Notes: generated from the sequence alone by a model not told the origin. Counted from the stretch's first letter, positions 16,971 through 25,849 are shown. The stretch: 64,000 nucleotides of DNA from Bacillota bacterium (GCA_023415055.1 JAEZLZ010000140.1:1-64000), one strand, 5' to 3'. Numbers and translations: made by a program.

Positions 16971-17738
16971 ATGAATTCAAAGAACATGTCACGCCGGCAT
17001 ATTAAAGCTGCAAAACTGCATGAGGCGGCTTGTGGTTTGCATTGCCTGCAAATGAAGAATATCAGCGTACGGGACGGAGCGCAGGTAATAATCGAAAATG
17101 TTAATTTACACATTCACTGTGGGAAAATTACCGTGATTATCGGTAAGAATGGCGCCGGTAAATCCACTTTGGTCAAAGCTATTTTGGGAGAGATTAAGCA
17201 TGAAGGAACAATAGAGTTCCAGGATCTAAGAAATCAAAGGGTTGAAAATCTAAAAATAGGATATGTGCCACAATATATAAACATGGAAAAGAATACACCC
17301 ATGAGTGTATATGATCTGTTTGCAGGTTTTGTAAGCAAAGCACCGATTTTTTTTCGTAAAATACCTAAGGTATATCGCTATATAAAGGAGCAGTTGGATA
17401 TCTTTGAAGCCTCAGAATTAGTTGATAAGAGAGCCTGCGACCTATCCGGTGGAGAACTGCAGCGAGTACTGTTGTCCATCGCGATCTCTCCGGTCCCTAA
17501 TCTATTAATCCTGGATGAACCCGTCTCTGGAATTGATTCCAACGGTATGCAGCTGTTTTATCAGAATATAGGTAAATTACGGGACAATTACGACTTGGCA
17601 ATGATTATAGTATCCCATGATTTTGAATTTGTAAGGCGATATGCAGATCACGTTATCCTGCTGGATAAAACCATCCTGCGTGAGGGAACTCCACAGGAAG
17701 TGCTAAACAGCGAGGAATTTCACCGGATTTTCGGATAG
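16971..17738 (+). CDS. znuC: Zinc/manganese ABC transporter ATPase
   Basis: 255 aa. Walker A GKNGAGKST, signature LSGGELQRVLLS, Walker B LLILDEP, H-loop IIVSHDF. The first ~28 residues precede the ABC fold and are unusual; a start inside (for example the ATG at 16986 or 17053) is possible because no strong ribosome site precedes 16971. It lies between the binding protein (39 nt) and the permease (9 nt) in one operon. Confidence 0.9.
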   Translation: MNSKNMSRRHIKAAKLHEAACGLHCLQMKNISVRDGAQVIIENVNLHIHCGKITVIIGKNGAGKSTLVKAILGEIKHEGTIEFQDLRNQRVENLKIGYVPQYINMEKNTPMSVYDLFAGFVSKAPIFFRKIPKVYRYIKEQLDIFEASELVDKRACDLSGGELQRVLLSIAISPVPNLLILDEPVSGIDSNGMQLFYQNIGKLRDNYDLAMIIVSHDFEFVRRYADHVILLDKTILREGTPQEVLNSEEFHRIFG

Positions 17739-17747
17739 GAGCAGAAG

Positions 17748-18599
17748 ATGAATATCATATATCATGTATTGGAATATCTATTACCCTTTTCTTGGATTAA
17801 ATATGACTTTATGAAAAATGCATTGCTGGCAGTGTTAATCATCACACCGTTATTCGGAATTCTCGGAACGATGATTGTGAATAATAAGATGGCATTTTTT
17901 TCAGATGCATTGGGTCATTCTGCACTTACCGGAATAGCAATTGGTACTCTCTTTGGGATAGCAGATACCAATCTTTCTATGCTGGTATTTGCGGTTATAT
18001 TTGCTCTCTTATTAAACAGAATCAAACGACGTAAAACAGTATCCACCGATACTGTCATTTCTGTCTTTGCCTCCTTTAGCATGGCTATCGGTCTTGTGAT
18101 TTTATCCAGAGGAGGAAACTTTGCAAAATATTCCGCTTTGTTGGTTGGCGATATCTTAAGTATAACAACAAAGGAGTTGTTTTTTCTTTTTCTAATCTTT
18201 TTCGTAGCGCTGCTGTTCTGGTTTGTCAGCTTTAACAAGCTGCATGCCATCAGTGTAAATGAATCACTTGCAAAGAGTAAGAATATCAATATAAAACGAT
18301 TGGAGGATGCTTTCGGTGTCCTGATTGCAATTATTGTTATGTTCTCAGTAAAGTGGGTAGGAATTTTGATTATTAATGCATTGCTCATCCTACCGGCAGC
18401 TGCGAGTCGTAATATATCTTCAAATGTTAGGGAATATCATCTGTTTTCAATACTGATCTCACTATTTTCAGGAATACTTGGACTGGTTTTATCCTATTAT
18501 ATGAGTATAGCAACCGGACCTACGATTGTAATCATAGCTGCGATTATATTCTTCGTAACTCTGATGCTCCAAGCCTTTGGCGGTAAGACCGGAAAGTAA
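17748..18599 (+). CDS. znuB: Zinc/manganese ABC transporter permease
   Basis: 283 aa, ABC-3 family integral membrane protein with about eight hydrophobic segments. ABC-3 features include FFSDALGHSALTGIAIGTLFG and LIINALLILPAAASRNIS. AGGAG precedes the ATG. Last gene of the operon. No simple terminator follows; instead the large hairpin element at 18613 begins 14 nt after the stop and may end or protect the transcript. Confidence 0.93.
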   Translation: MNIIYHVLEYLLPFSWIKYDFMKNALLAVLIITPLFGILGTMIVNNKMAFFSDALGHSALTGIAIGTLFGIADTNLSMLVFAVIFALLLNRIKRRKTVSTDTVISVFASFSMAIGLVILSRGGNFAKYSALLVGDILSITTKELFFLFLIFFVALLFWFVSFNKLHAISVNESLAKSKNINIKRLEDAFGVLIAIIVMFSVKWVGILIINALLILPAAASRNISSNVREYHLFSILISLFSGILGLVLSYYMSIATGPTIVIIAAIIFFVTLMLQAFGGKTGK

Positions 18600-18612
18600 T
18601 AAGCAGTATTTA

Positions 18613-18819
18613 TGTTACTGTTCACTCCCCACTGAAGCTTTGATATGAGTTCAATAAATGCTTCCAAAATCGGAGAAGCTCCCGCTTAGTTGCATTACGT
18701 AGCGGTACATAAGGTTCTAAAAGACAGAACCTAAGTACCGACGAATGCAAATAATTCGATTTGAAAATCATTTATTAAACTCATACGGCTATGTTACTAA
18801 TGGGGAGTGAACAGTAACG
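18613..18819. repeat. Large (~207 bp) imperfect inverted-repeat element
   Basis: The ends are perfect inverted repeats: 18614-18631 and 18801-18818 (18 bp, GTTACTGTTCACTCCCCA). Further in, 18645-18660 pairs with 18769-18784 (15 of 16), TGCAT (18691) with ATGCA (18745), and CGGTAC..AAGGTTCT (18703-18718) with AGAACCT..GTACCG (18726-18740) around a 7-nt loop. The whole stretch can fold as one long stem. It encodes nothing. It resembles a MITE or a structured RNA repeat; no clear target duplication is seen. Confidence 0.75.
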
Positions 18820-18882
18820 TCTTTATATATAGCATTAAATATTTAGAAAATAATCTGATATTAATTTCCCACTGATTATATT

Positions 18883-19137
18883 ATAATAGAACGTAGTGAG
18901 TATGCTCCAAGCTTGCTTGAGAGCATACGAGCGTAGTGAAGATCATGAACTGCTCTTGTTCATGATATAATAGAACGTAGTGAACATGACTCAAGCTTGC
19001 TTGAAGTCATGCGAGCGTAGTGAAGATCATGAACTGATTTTGTTCATGATATAATAGAACGTAGTGAGTAATGCGAGAAGGTCACTCGCATGTCAAGCTT
19101 GCTTGAAGTCATGCGAGCGTAGTGAAGATCATGAAAT
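18883..19137. repeat. Three tandem 84-bp hairpin repeats
   Basis: Units begin with ATAATAGAACGTAGTGA at 18883, 18967 and 19051, exactly 84 bp apart. Each contains a hairpin around CAAGCTTGCTTG and most of a second, ATCATGAAC/GTTCATGAT (second stem incomplete in unit 3). The first hairpin's outer stem differs between units with compensating changes: TATGCTC/GAGCATA in unit 1, CATGACT/AGTCATG in unit 2. This implies that the structure, not the sequence, is kept. The array ends just before the permease gene at 19172. Confidence 0.8.
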
Positions 19138-19171
19138 TAGAGACGCTGGTTTTGGTAGCAGAAGGAGAGCC

Positions 19172-20293
19172 ATGAATCGGTTTTTACTATATCTAAAAAT
19201 AGTAATTAATTTTATCGTAGTGATTGCAGGAGCACTGCTTATTATCTTTGTGCTTCCGAAGCTGCTGAAATTCTTTATGCCCTTTGTAATTGGCTGGATT
19301 ATCTCATTGATCGCGAATCCGATGGTGCATTTTTTGGAAAAAAGGGTAAAGCTTCATCGGAAGCATAGCTCGGCGCTGATTCTAATTCTGGTTATTGCAG
19401 CAATCATCGGTATAGCTGCACTGATCCTAACACTTTTAGTTAAAGAGGTTCGCTCACTTATGGATGATATGCCTACTATCATCGATACAGTGAAAACTCA
19501 ATTTAGTGAACTGCGACAAGCTATCCTTGTATTTTCCGGTACTCTTCCTGCAAATATCCAGAACATGGTGAATAATCTGATCAATGGGGTGGGGAATTAT
19601 GCTGCCAACCTATCGGACCAAATTGAGCCTCCTACCGTGAGTTCTGCCGGTAATTTTGCCCGCAATGTAGCGGAGGGCTTTTTAGGACTGATTGTGGTTA
19701 TTCTATCGGCCTATTTCTTTGCGGCAGGAAAGAATGAGCTTTCAACTAGTCTGAAGAAGCATGTACCAGAGACGGTAATTAATTATTGGCATCTGATTAT
19801 GGATAATTTTAAGGCTGCCTTTGGAGGTTATTTTAAAGCACAGTTTAAAATTATGTTTGTGATCACGATTATATTGTTTGTCGGATTCGAAATATTAAGA
19901 GTGGGATATTCATTTTTATTCGCTCTCGGAATTGCATTTTTAGACGTTCTTCCGGTCTTTGGGACCGGGGCAGTCCTATGGCCCTGGGCCATCATTGATG
20001 TGATTTCAGGTAACTATTTTAGGGCTATTGGCCTAGTGATTCTCTACCTGATCTGTCAGGTCGTAAAGCAAGTGCTGCAGCCTAAAATGGTAGGAGACAG
20101 CATTGGTCTTCATCCTCTGGCTACTTTATTCTTTATGTTTGTAGGTTATCGAATCAGCGGTGTTTTCGGCATGATTATCGGTATTCCGATCGGTATGGTA
20201 CTAGTCAAGCTGTATCGAATTGGTCTGTTCGATCGTATCATACGAGGCTTTAAGATTATCGCGAAGGATTTAAATGACTTCAGAAAGTTTTAA
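19172..20293 (+). CDS. AI-2E family transporter (PerM/YdbO-like)
   Basis: 373 aa, polytopic membrane protein of the AI-2E/PerM family (known members export autoinducer-2 or act as Na+/H+ antiporters). N-terminal helices (about 8-30, 35-52, 65-88), a ~110-residue middle loop, then four or more helices. Family features: FAAGKNELSTSL region, LDVLPVFGTGAVLWPW, and VGDSIGLHPLATLFFMFVGY. The reading frame is open upstream into the 84-bp repeats (to 19064), but GGAG at 19164 precedes the ATG at 19172, which begins the first membrane helix. Substrate unknown. Confidence 0.9.
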   Translation: MNRFLLYLKIVINFIVVIAGALLIIFVLPKLLKFFMPFVIGWIISLIANPMVHFLEKRVKLHRKHSSALILILVIAAIIGIAALILTLLVKEVRSLMDDMPTIIDTVKTQFSELRQAILVFSGTLPANIQNMVNNLINGVGNYAANLSDQIEPPTVSSAGNFARNVAEGFLGLIVVILSAYFFAAGKNELSTSLKKHVPETVINYWHLIMDNFKAAFGGYFKAQFKIMFVITIILFVGFEILRVGYSFLFALGIAFLDVLPVFGTGAVLWPWAIIDVISGNYFRAIGLVILYLICQVVKQVLQPKMVGDSIGLHPLATLFFMFVGYRISGVFGMIIGIPIGMVLVKLYRIGLFDRIIRGFKIIAKDLNDFRKF

Positions 20294-20450
20294 TTAAGTT
20301 CTTTTGGAGCAGGGAACCATATTTGTTAAAAGTTCTTTAAAAATAATTCAAAAGAAGCATGTACAAACCAAGTAATCAATGATAATATTAACTTGGGAAA
20401 ATGAAAGTTTATACAAAAAGACATCTAACATATAACTGAGGAGCACGGAG

Positions 20451-21245
20451 ATGAAGGGTAACAGAAACGAAATCGATAATGAAGCAATTATCACTACGGA
20501 TGAGATAAAATTAATACTCGACCGCTATCGTATAGGAAAAAAACCGTTAGCTAAACTTCTTGGCTGGGGAGAGACCACGATAATACGATATATGGAGGGA
20601 GATATTCCAACGAATGAATACTCCAATAAATTGAAAGCTATTTTAGATGATCCGGAATTCTATTATGATCTATTATGCAGAAAGAAAGAATGCTTAACCG
20701 GAGTTGCCTATAAAAAGAGCAAACAAGCAGTCATGTCGAAAATTATGGCCTCAAAGATTTATGCGGCTGCATATTATATTGTTAATAAATGCAACGCTGA
20801 AATTTGTCCAAGCTATATACAGCTTTTACTTTACTACGCACAGGCCTTTTCCTTGGCATTTTATGATAGGGAATTATTCCAGGAGGATTGCGGTATTAAT
20901 AATGAGCGTATGCCTTATCTAAAGCTTTATGAGGGAATGAAGCGTTGTGGCATACATGTTCTGGAGGGTGGCGAGCATTATTTAACACAGGAGGAGATTG
21001 ATCTGGTTGATGCGGTGATGGATGCTTTTACCTGGTATGGTCCCAAGGCGTTGATTGCTATGACAACCTATGAAAAATCGCTGATGAAGATATCAAGAGA
21101 TAAGTACAATAATAAGATTATCGCAAAGGACACCATGAAGACTTATTTTAAAGATATCCTGGATCATTATCAGATAAAGGGAATAAAGGAAATTGGTAAG
21201 TACCCGGATCAAAGAATATTGGATATTAAGGAACTATACAGATAA
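20451..21245 (+). CDS. HTH + Panacea (SocA-like, DUF4065) protein, orphan antitoxin-like
   Basis: 264 aa. Residues about 15-75 form an MqsA-like helix-turn-helix (KKPLAKLLGWGETTIIRYME). Residues about 100-250 match the Panacea fold: KIYAAAYYIVNKC, PSYIQLLLYYAQAFSLAFYD, EIDLVDAVMDAFTWYGPKAL, and IIAKDTMKTYF at the end. The usual LTHxExPW block reads AMTTYEKSLMKISRD, so the conserved His and Trp are missing. Panacea domains serve as antitoxin domains in many toxin-antitoxin pairs and as proteolytic adaptors, but no toxin ORF lies on either side. GAGGAGCACGGAG precedes the ATG. Most likely a regulator derived from an antitoxin; unproven. Confidence 0.7.
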   Translation: MKGNRNEIDNEAIITTDEIKLILDRYRIGKKPLAKLLGWGETTIIRYMEGDIPTNEYSNKLKAILDDPEFYYDLLCRKKECLTGVAYKKSKQAVMSKIMASKIYAAAYYIVNKCNAEICPSYIQLLLYYAQAFSLAFYDRELFQEDCGINNERMPYLKLYEGMKRCGIHVLEGGEHYLTQEEIDLVDAVMDAFTWYGPKALIAMTTYEKSLMKISRDKYNNKIIAKDTMKTYFKDILDHYQIKGIKEIGKYPDQRILDIKELYR

Positions 21246-21386
21246 TCTATATTTTTTGTATAATTATGTTAAAAAAATATCAAGGATTTCGGAAAATAAG
21301 TAAAATACTGGGGAAAACGTCGGGTTTTTCAACAAGACCTTGATACTATAAAAGTCACACATCACAAACTTTCTAATGATATGAAT

Positions 21387-21472
21387 AAAAAGAAGGATAA
21401 CATACTTTCATCCTCCGACTTACCGGACTGTATACAGTCCGGTGTCCGGTATCATGGAAAGTTTGCTATCCT
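21387..21472 (-). terminator. Terminator of typA with nested perfect palindrome
   Basis: On the minus strand GGATAGCAAACTTTCC pairs with GAAAGTATGTTATCC and is followed by TTCTTTTT. Inside the loop lies a perfect 20-bp palindrome (21423-21442, CCGGACTGTA/TACAGTCCGG). Confidence 0.8.
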
Positions 21473-21481
21473 TTATTTACA

Positions 21482-23314
21482 CTAGTTACTTTGTCTGTTT
21501 CTGCGATCCCTCATTCTTAAAGTAGAATCAAGAATTTTCTTGCGGATTCGAAGGCTGATAGGGGTCACCTCCAGTAATTCATCGGTCTCAATAAATTCCA
21601 ATGCCTGTTCCAAACTAAGAACCTTGGGAGGAGTAAGACGTAAGGCATCGTCTGCACTCGAGGAACGAGTATTGGTAAGCTGTTTCCTCTTACATACATT
21701 TACCTCGATGTCTTCTGCCTTTGGATTTTGTCCGACTACCATTCCTGCATAGACCTTAATACCTGCTCCGATAAACAGAATTCCGCGCTCCTGTGCGTTA
21801 AAGAGTCCGTAAGTAATACTTTCACCACTCTCGTAAGCAATTAAACTGCCGGTTTTCCGATACTGAATATCACCCTTGTAAGGACCGTAGCCATCGAAGA
21901 GAGTATTCAGGATACCGGTACCCTTGGTATCGGTCAAAAATTCACCACGGTATCCGATAAGGCCACGAGCCGGTATGGAAAATTCAATACGGGTATGTCC
22001 GTTACCGGAAGTATGCATATTGATCATTTCACCCTTACGTTGCCCCATCTTATCGATTACAATACCGGTGAACTCGTCCGGAACATCAATCATTGCATGC
22101 TCCATAGGCTCCAGCTTCTTACCGTGTTCATCTGTCTTATATAATACTTCTGCCTTACTTACCGAGAACTCGTAGCCTTCTCTTCTCATGGTCTCAATCA
22201 ATACGGAAAGGTGGAGCTCACCACGTCCGGATACCTTGTAGCTTTCTGTGGTATCGGTCTCTTCGATACGAAGACTGACATCCGTATTTAACTCACGGTA
22301 TAATCGCTCTCTTAAATGACGGGAGGTTACGAACTTACCTTCGGTTCCGGCCAAAGGGCTGTCATTTACATTAAAGTACATGGCAATCGTCGGCTCTGAA
22401 ATCTTCTGGAAGGGAATCGCTTCCGGAAATTCCGGAGAACAGATCGTATCACCGATATGGATATCCGAGATACCGGAGATCGCAACAATCGATCCTATGG
22501 TAGCTTCCGTTACTTCAACTCTTTTTAATCCATCAAATTCATAAAGCTTACTTATCTTTACCTTAACATTCATATCCGGCTCATGAGCATTTACCAAAAC
22601 CGCGTCTTGGTTTACTTTTATGATGCCGTTATCTACTTTACCGATACCGATCCGTCCGACATATTCATTATAATCAATGGTGCTGATCAGTACCTGGGTA
22701 CTTTTATCGGGATCACCTTCGGGTGCAGGAATATAATTAATGATGGTCTCGAATAAAGGTGTCATGTCGGATGCATCATCTGCAAAGGATAAAGTAGCAA
22801 CACCCTGCTTCGCAGAAGCAAAGACAAAGGGACAATCAAGCTGCGCATCGTTTGCATCCAGTTCTAATAATAATTCCAGTACTTCATCAACAACCTCATT
22901 GGGTCTTGCTTCAGGACGGTCAATCTTATTTACGCAGACAATAACCGGAAGAGAAAGCTCCAGTGCTTTTTTCAGCACGAACTTAGTCTGTGGCATCGGT
23001 CCTTCAAAGGCATCGACGACCAGAATAACACCGTTTACCATCTTTAACACTCGCTCAACCTCACCACCGAAATCGGCATGACCGGGAGTATCTATAATAT
23101 TAATTTTATATCCGTTATATTGAACGGCGGTATTCTTTGATAAGATAGTGATACCGCGTTCCCGCTCCAGAGCATTAGAATCCATTACTCTTTCCACTAC
23201 CGCCTGGTTTGATCGAAATACACCGCTTTGCTTTAAAAGCTCGTCCACCAGCGTTGTCTTTCCATGATCTACGTGGGCGATAATCGCTATATTTCGAATA
23301 TCCTCTCGCTTCAT
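21482..23314 (-). CDS. typA: Ribosome-associated translational GTPase TypA/BipA
   Basis: 610 aa, full family length. GTPase motifs: G1 AHVDHGKTT, G2 RGITI, G3 DTPGHADFGGEVER, G4 NKID. After the G domain come EF-G-like domains II, III and V and the TypA C-terminal domain (ending RIRKKILDSTLRMRD). It binds the 70S ribosome near the A site and helps ribosome assembly and stress adaptation. Stands alone, with GGAG 6 nt before the ATG. Confidence 0.98.
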   Translation of the reverse strand: MKREDIRNIAIIAHVDHGKTTLVDELLKQSGVFRSNQAVVERVMDSNALERERGITILSKNTAVQYNGYKINIIDTPGHADFGGEVERVLKMVNGVILVVDAFEGPMPQTKFVLKKALELSLPVIVCVNKIDRPEARPNEVVDEVLELLLELDANDAQLDCPFVFASAKQGVATLSFADDASDMTPLFETIINYIPAPEGDPDKSTQVLISTIDYNEYVGRIGIGKVDNGIIKVNQDAVLVNAHEPDMNVKVKISKLYEFDGLKRVEVTEATIGSIVAISGISDIHIGDTICSPEFPEAIPFQKISEPTIAMYFNVNDSPLAGTEGKFVTSRHLRERLYRELNTDVSLRIEETDTTESYKVSGRGELHLSVLIETMRREGYEFSVSKAEVLYKTDEHGKKLEPMEHAMIDVPDEFTGIVIDKMGQRKGEMINMHTSGNGHTRIEFSIPARGLIGYRGEFLTDTKGTGILNTLFDGYGPYKGDIQYRKTGSLIAYESGESITYGLFNAQERGILFIGAGIKVYAGMVVGQNPKAEDIEVNVCKRKQLTNTRSSSADDALRLTPPKVLSLEQALEFIETDELLEVTPISLRIRKKILDSTLRMRDRRNRQSN

Positions 23315-23374
23315 CTATAACTCCAATCTGCATGTTTCTACACGCGAATAATTCTCTATTTTTGCAACCTTATT

Positions 23375-23404
23375 ATTGTAGCACAACGTCTAAATAAAAA
23401 TCAA
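23375..23404 (-). promoter_or_regulatory. Likely promoter of typA
   Basis: TTGATT (23404-23399), 18 nt, TACAAT (23380-23375) on the minus strand, ~60 nt before the start codon. The remaining 23405-23628 is AT-rich; it contains AATTGT/ACAATT and a GGCGT/ACGCC hairpin (23593-23607) just before the next gene. Confidence 0.6.
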
Positions 23405-23628
23405 TGAGTCTTTCCAAAATAATTCATAAAAAAAATAAATTGTTTTTGTATAAAATAACAAAATATGTAAAAAATATAATTATATCGAAATTTTTACTTC
23501 TAAAATTTGGAAACGAACATATATATATTCATAGGTGAATGTTAATTGTCTAGGAACAATTGCGTATTCATCCCACATTTTAGAGCAGAATGGCGTAAAA
23601 AACGCCGGAAGGAAGGAGAGGTACGGTT

Positions 23629-24261
23629 ATGACAGATAAAGTATTTGATAACAATCAAGTAAGTATTGCAGGAGAGGTAATCAGTGACTTTACGTTCAGC
23701 CATGATGTATTTGGAGAAGGTTTCTATGTATTGGAGGTAGTAGTCAGCAGGCTTAGTAATTCCTATGACATGATACCGGTCATGGTATCAGAGCGTCTCA
23801 TTGATGTAAAGCAGGATTATAAGGGAAAATTTGTTGAGGTACTGGGACAGTTTCGTTCCTATAACCGTCATGAAGAGAGTAAGAATAAGCTGGTACTCTC
23901 GGTTTTTGCCAGAGAAATTAAAATGGTTGATGAATTATCCGAGAATGCGAAGCCCAATCATATATTTTTAGATGGGTTTGTATGCAAACCTCCCATCTAT
24001 CGTAAGACCCCATTGGGACGAGAGATCGCAGATGTTTTGCTTGCTGTAAACCGTCCATATGGAAAATCAGATTATATACCCTGCATCTGTTGGGGCAGAA
24101 ATGCAAGATTCGCAGAAAGCTTTGCTGTTGGCGGTCATGTTCAGATCTGGGGTAGAATACAGAGCAGAGAATATCAAAAAAAGGTCTCTGAGATTGATTT
24201 TGAGAAACGGGTTGCTTATGAAGTATCCGTAAGCAAGCTGGAGTACTTAGAGGAATATTAA
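23629..24261 (+). CDS. SSB-like protein with two OB folds
   Basis: 210 aa, GGAGAGG before the ATG. Two consecutive OB-fold segments can be seen. About 1-100: QVSIAGEVISDFTFSHD, YVLEVVVSRLS, GKFVEVLGQFRSYN. About 107-205: HIFLDGFVCKPPIYRKTPLG, ADVLLAVNRPYGKSDYIPC, CWGRNARFAESFAVGGHV. The second half is close to bacterial single-stranded DNA-binding proteins (start, Arg-Thr-Pro-x-Gly, CWGR). The acidic SSB C-terminal tip DDDIPF is missing, so it is probably not the replicative SSB but an accessory single-strand DNA-binding protein. Single gene followed by a hairpin. Confidence 0.8.
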   Translation: MTDKVFDNNQVSIAGEVISDFTFSHDVFGEGFYVLEVVVSRLSNSYDMIPVMVSERLIDVKQDYKGKFVEVLGQFRSYNRHEESKNKLVLSVFAREIKMVDELSENAKPNHIFLDGFVCKPPIYRKTPLGREIADVLLAVNRPYGKSDYIPCICWGRNARFAESFAVGGHVQIWGRIQSREYQKKVSEIDFEKRVAYEVSVSKLEYLEEY

Positions 24262-24347
24262 ACAATTATAATAGATGGTAGGAGTAATTCATATAGAAAC
24301 ATCGGTACCTAGGGATCGGATTTGTTGCATCTTGAGAATATTTATAA

Positions 24348-24395
24348 CGGATATCCCAAAACAGTGAAGTGCTGTTTGGGATATCCGGTTTGTTA
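24348..24395 (+). terminator. Hairpin after the SSB-like gene
   Basis: CGGATATCCC + AAACAG pairs with CTGTTT + GGGATATCCG (about 16 bp, one bulge) around a 7-nt loop, then GTTTGTT. Strong stem, weak T-run. Confidence 0.65.
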
Positions 24396-24453
24396 TGAGT
24401 AATAATGTCAGACTTATAGCTTGAAAATTGATATTTAAATAGAAAATTACAGG

Positions 24454-24482
24454 TTGACAACAAAAATTGTTAGTGTTAATAT
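24454..24482 (+). promoter_or_regulatory. Promoter-like site upstream of the lysine leader
   Basis: TTGACA (24454-24459), 17 nt, TAATAT. A second TTGACA at 24605 lies closer to the riboswitch but without a good -10 box. Either could drive dapAB. The stretch 24483-24640 between them contains no ORF. Confidence 0.4.
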
Positions 24483-24640
24483 GTAACCACATAATTATCA
24501 ATAAGGTTCGAATGTCAAAAAGTGATACGACTCTTCCTAATACAATATATGAATAAGCAAGCTTACAATAGCAATATATTGCATCAGGATAGCGCCAAAG
24601 GTGTTTGACACTAGAAACTCATAAAAATACATATTGCTTA

Positions 24641-24898
24641 TGGTAGAGGCGCATTGTTTAAGAGTAGGCTGCAGGATATGTCAGGCATAGATGAACGCAG
24701 TGAAAGGAAACAGTGCCGAAGTGGTGATAAACCTGAATTTATTACTGCTGGGCATATGATGAAGAATCATATGACTGTCATCAATAACTTGATGGAGCGC
24801 TGCCTAAAGAATATTTGGACTTGTGGATCATGATCGGAGTATACGATCATGATACCGTTAGTTATTCTTTAGTGTCGACTCTGTGGTCGGCTTTTTTT
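24641..24898 (+). promoter_or_regulatory. Lysine riboswitch (L box) with terminator
   Basis: The aptamer has the L-box sequence blocks in order: AGAGGCGC (24645-24652), GAAAGGA (about 24700), TGCCGAAG, CTGCTGGGCATAT hairpin, ACTGTCA, and TTGATGGAGCGCTGCC closing the first stem (to 24808). Expression platform: a 10-bp hairpin ATCATGATCG/CGATCATGAT (24827-24853), then a terminator GTCGAC/GTCGGC with TTTTTTT (24874-24898). Lysine binding should favour termination and repress dapA-dapB. Confidence 0.95.
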
Positions 24899-24958
24899 AC
24901 GCTTTATTCCGTGTAGATCATACCCTTTAAGCATACCAAGAAAATAGGAGGATGAAAG

Positions 24959-25849
24959 ATGGCTGTATTTAAAGGTGCAGGTGTAGCGATTGTAACACCA
25001 TTTACGAAGAAAAATGAGGTGGATTATGTTAAGCTCGGAGAGCTGATCGAATATCAGATTGCCGAAGGCAGTGACAGTATTATTATCTGCGGGACAACAG
25101 GAGAAGCCTCTACCTTAACCCATGAGGAGCATCTGGAGTGTATCCGTTATACGGTAGAAAAGGTAGCGAAAAGAGTTCCGGTTATCGCAGGTACCGGCTC
25201 CAATGCGACGGATACGGCAGTTTATCTGTCACAGGAAGCAGAAAGGTACGGTGCAGATGCGCTGCTTTTAGTTACACCATACTATAATAAAGCAACTCAG
25301 AAGGGTTTAATCGCTCATTTTACTGAGGTGGCGAATTCGGTGAAAATTCCGATTATCTTATATAATGTTCCGGGAAGAACCGGATGTAATATTACTCCCC
25401 AGACAGTGGCTACTTTGTTCAAAAATGTGGATAACATTGTCGGAATCAAGGAGGCTAGTGGAAATATCGCTCAGGTGGCAGAGATCATGCAGTTGACCGA
25501 GGGAAAGATTGATCTGTATTCCGGTTGTGATGAGATGGTGGTTCCGGTACTCAGCCTTGGCGGTATCGGTGTAATTTCAGTATTATCCAATGTTCTTCCA
25601 AAAGAGACACATGATATCGTAGAAAAATTTTTGTCCGGTGATGTGGTTGGCAGCCGGGAATTGCAGCTTAAGTATTTACCATTAATCAATGCTCTGTTTT
25701 GTGAGGTAAATCCCATCCCGGTCAAGAAAGCCGTTAATCTGATGGGCTTTGTGGTTGGAGGACTGAGAATGCCACTAACCGAGATGGAGCCGTCAAATAC
25801 GGAACGTTTAATTAAAGAAATGAATGCGGTTGGTATTAAGACAATATAA
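24959..25849 (+). CDS. dapA: 4-hydroxy-tetrahydrodipicolinate synthase
   Basis: 296 aa TIM-barrel enzyme condensing pyruvate with aspartate semialdehyde, first step of the diaminopimelate/lysine branch; the product also feeds spore dipicolinate. Schiff-base lysine in VGIKEASGN, catalytic Tyr in ILYNVPGRTG, GTTGEASTL near the N-terminus. AGGAGG before the ATG. First gene of dapA-dapB behind the lysine riboswitch; 32 nt to dapB. Confidence 0.98.
   Translation: MAVFKGAGVAIVTPFTKKNEVDYVKLGELIEYQIAEGSDSIIICGTTGEASTLTHEEHLECIRYTVEKVAKRVPVIAGTGSNATDTAVYLSQEAERYGADALLLVTPYYNKATQKGLIAHFTEVANSVKIPIILYNVPGRTGCNITPQTVATLFKNVDNIVGIKEASGNIAQVAEIMQLTEGKIDLYSGCDEMVVPVLSLGGIGVISVLSNVLPKETHDIVEKFLSGDVVGSRELQLKYLPLINALFCEVNPIPVKKAVNLMGFVVGGLRMPLTEMEPSNTERLIKEMNAVGIKTI

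Noticed and set aside
18883..19137. CRISPR-like array
   Set aside because: The 84-bp units are contiguous without spacers, and no cas genes are near.
19064..19171. Upstream extension of the AI-2E permease
   Set aside because: It lies inside the hairpin repeat, has no ribosome site and adds a non-hydrophobic stretch; GGAG supports the ATG at 19172.
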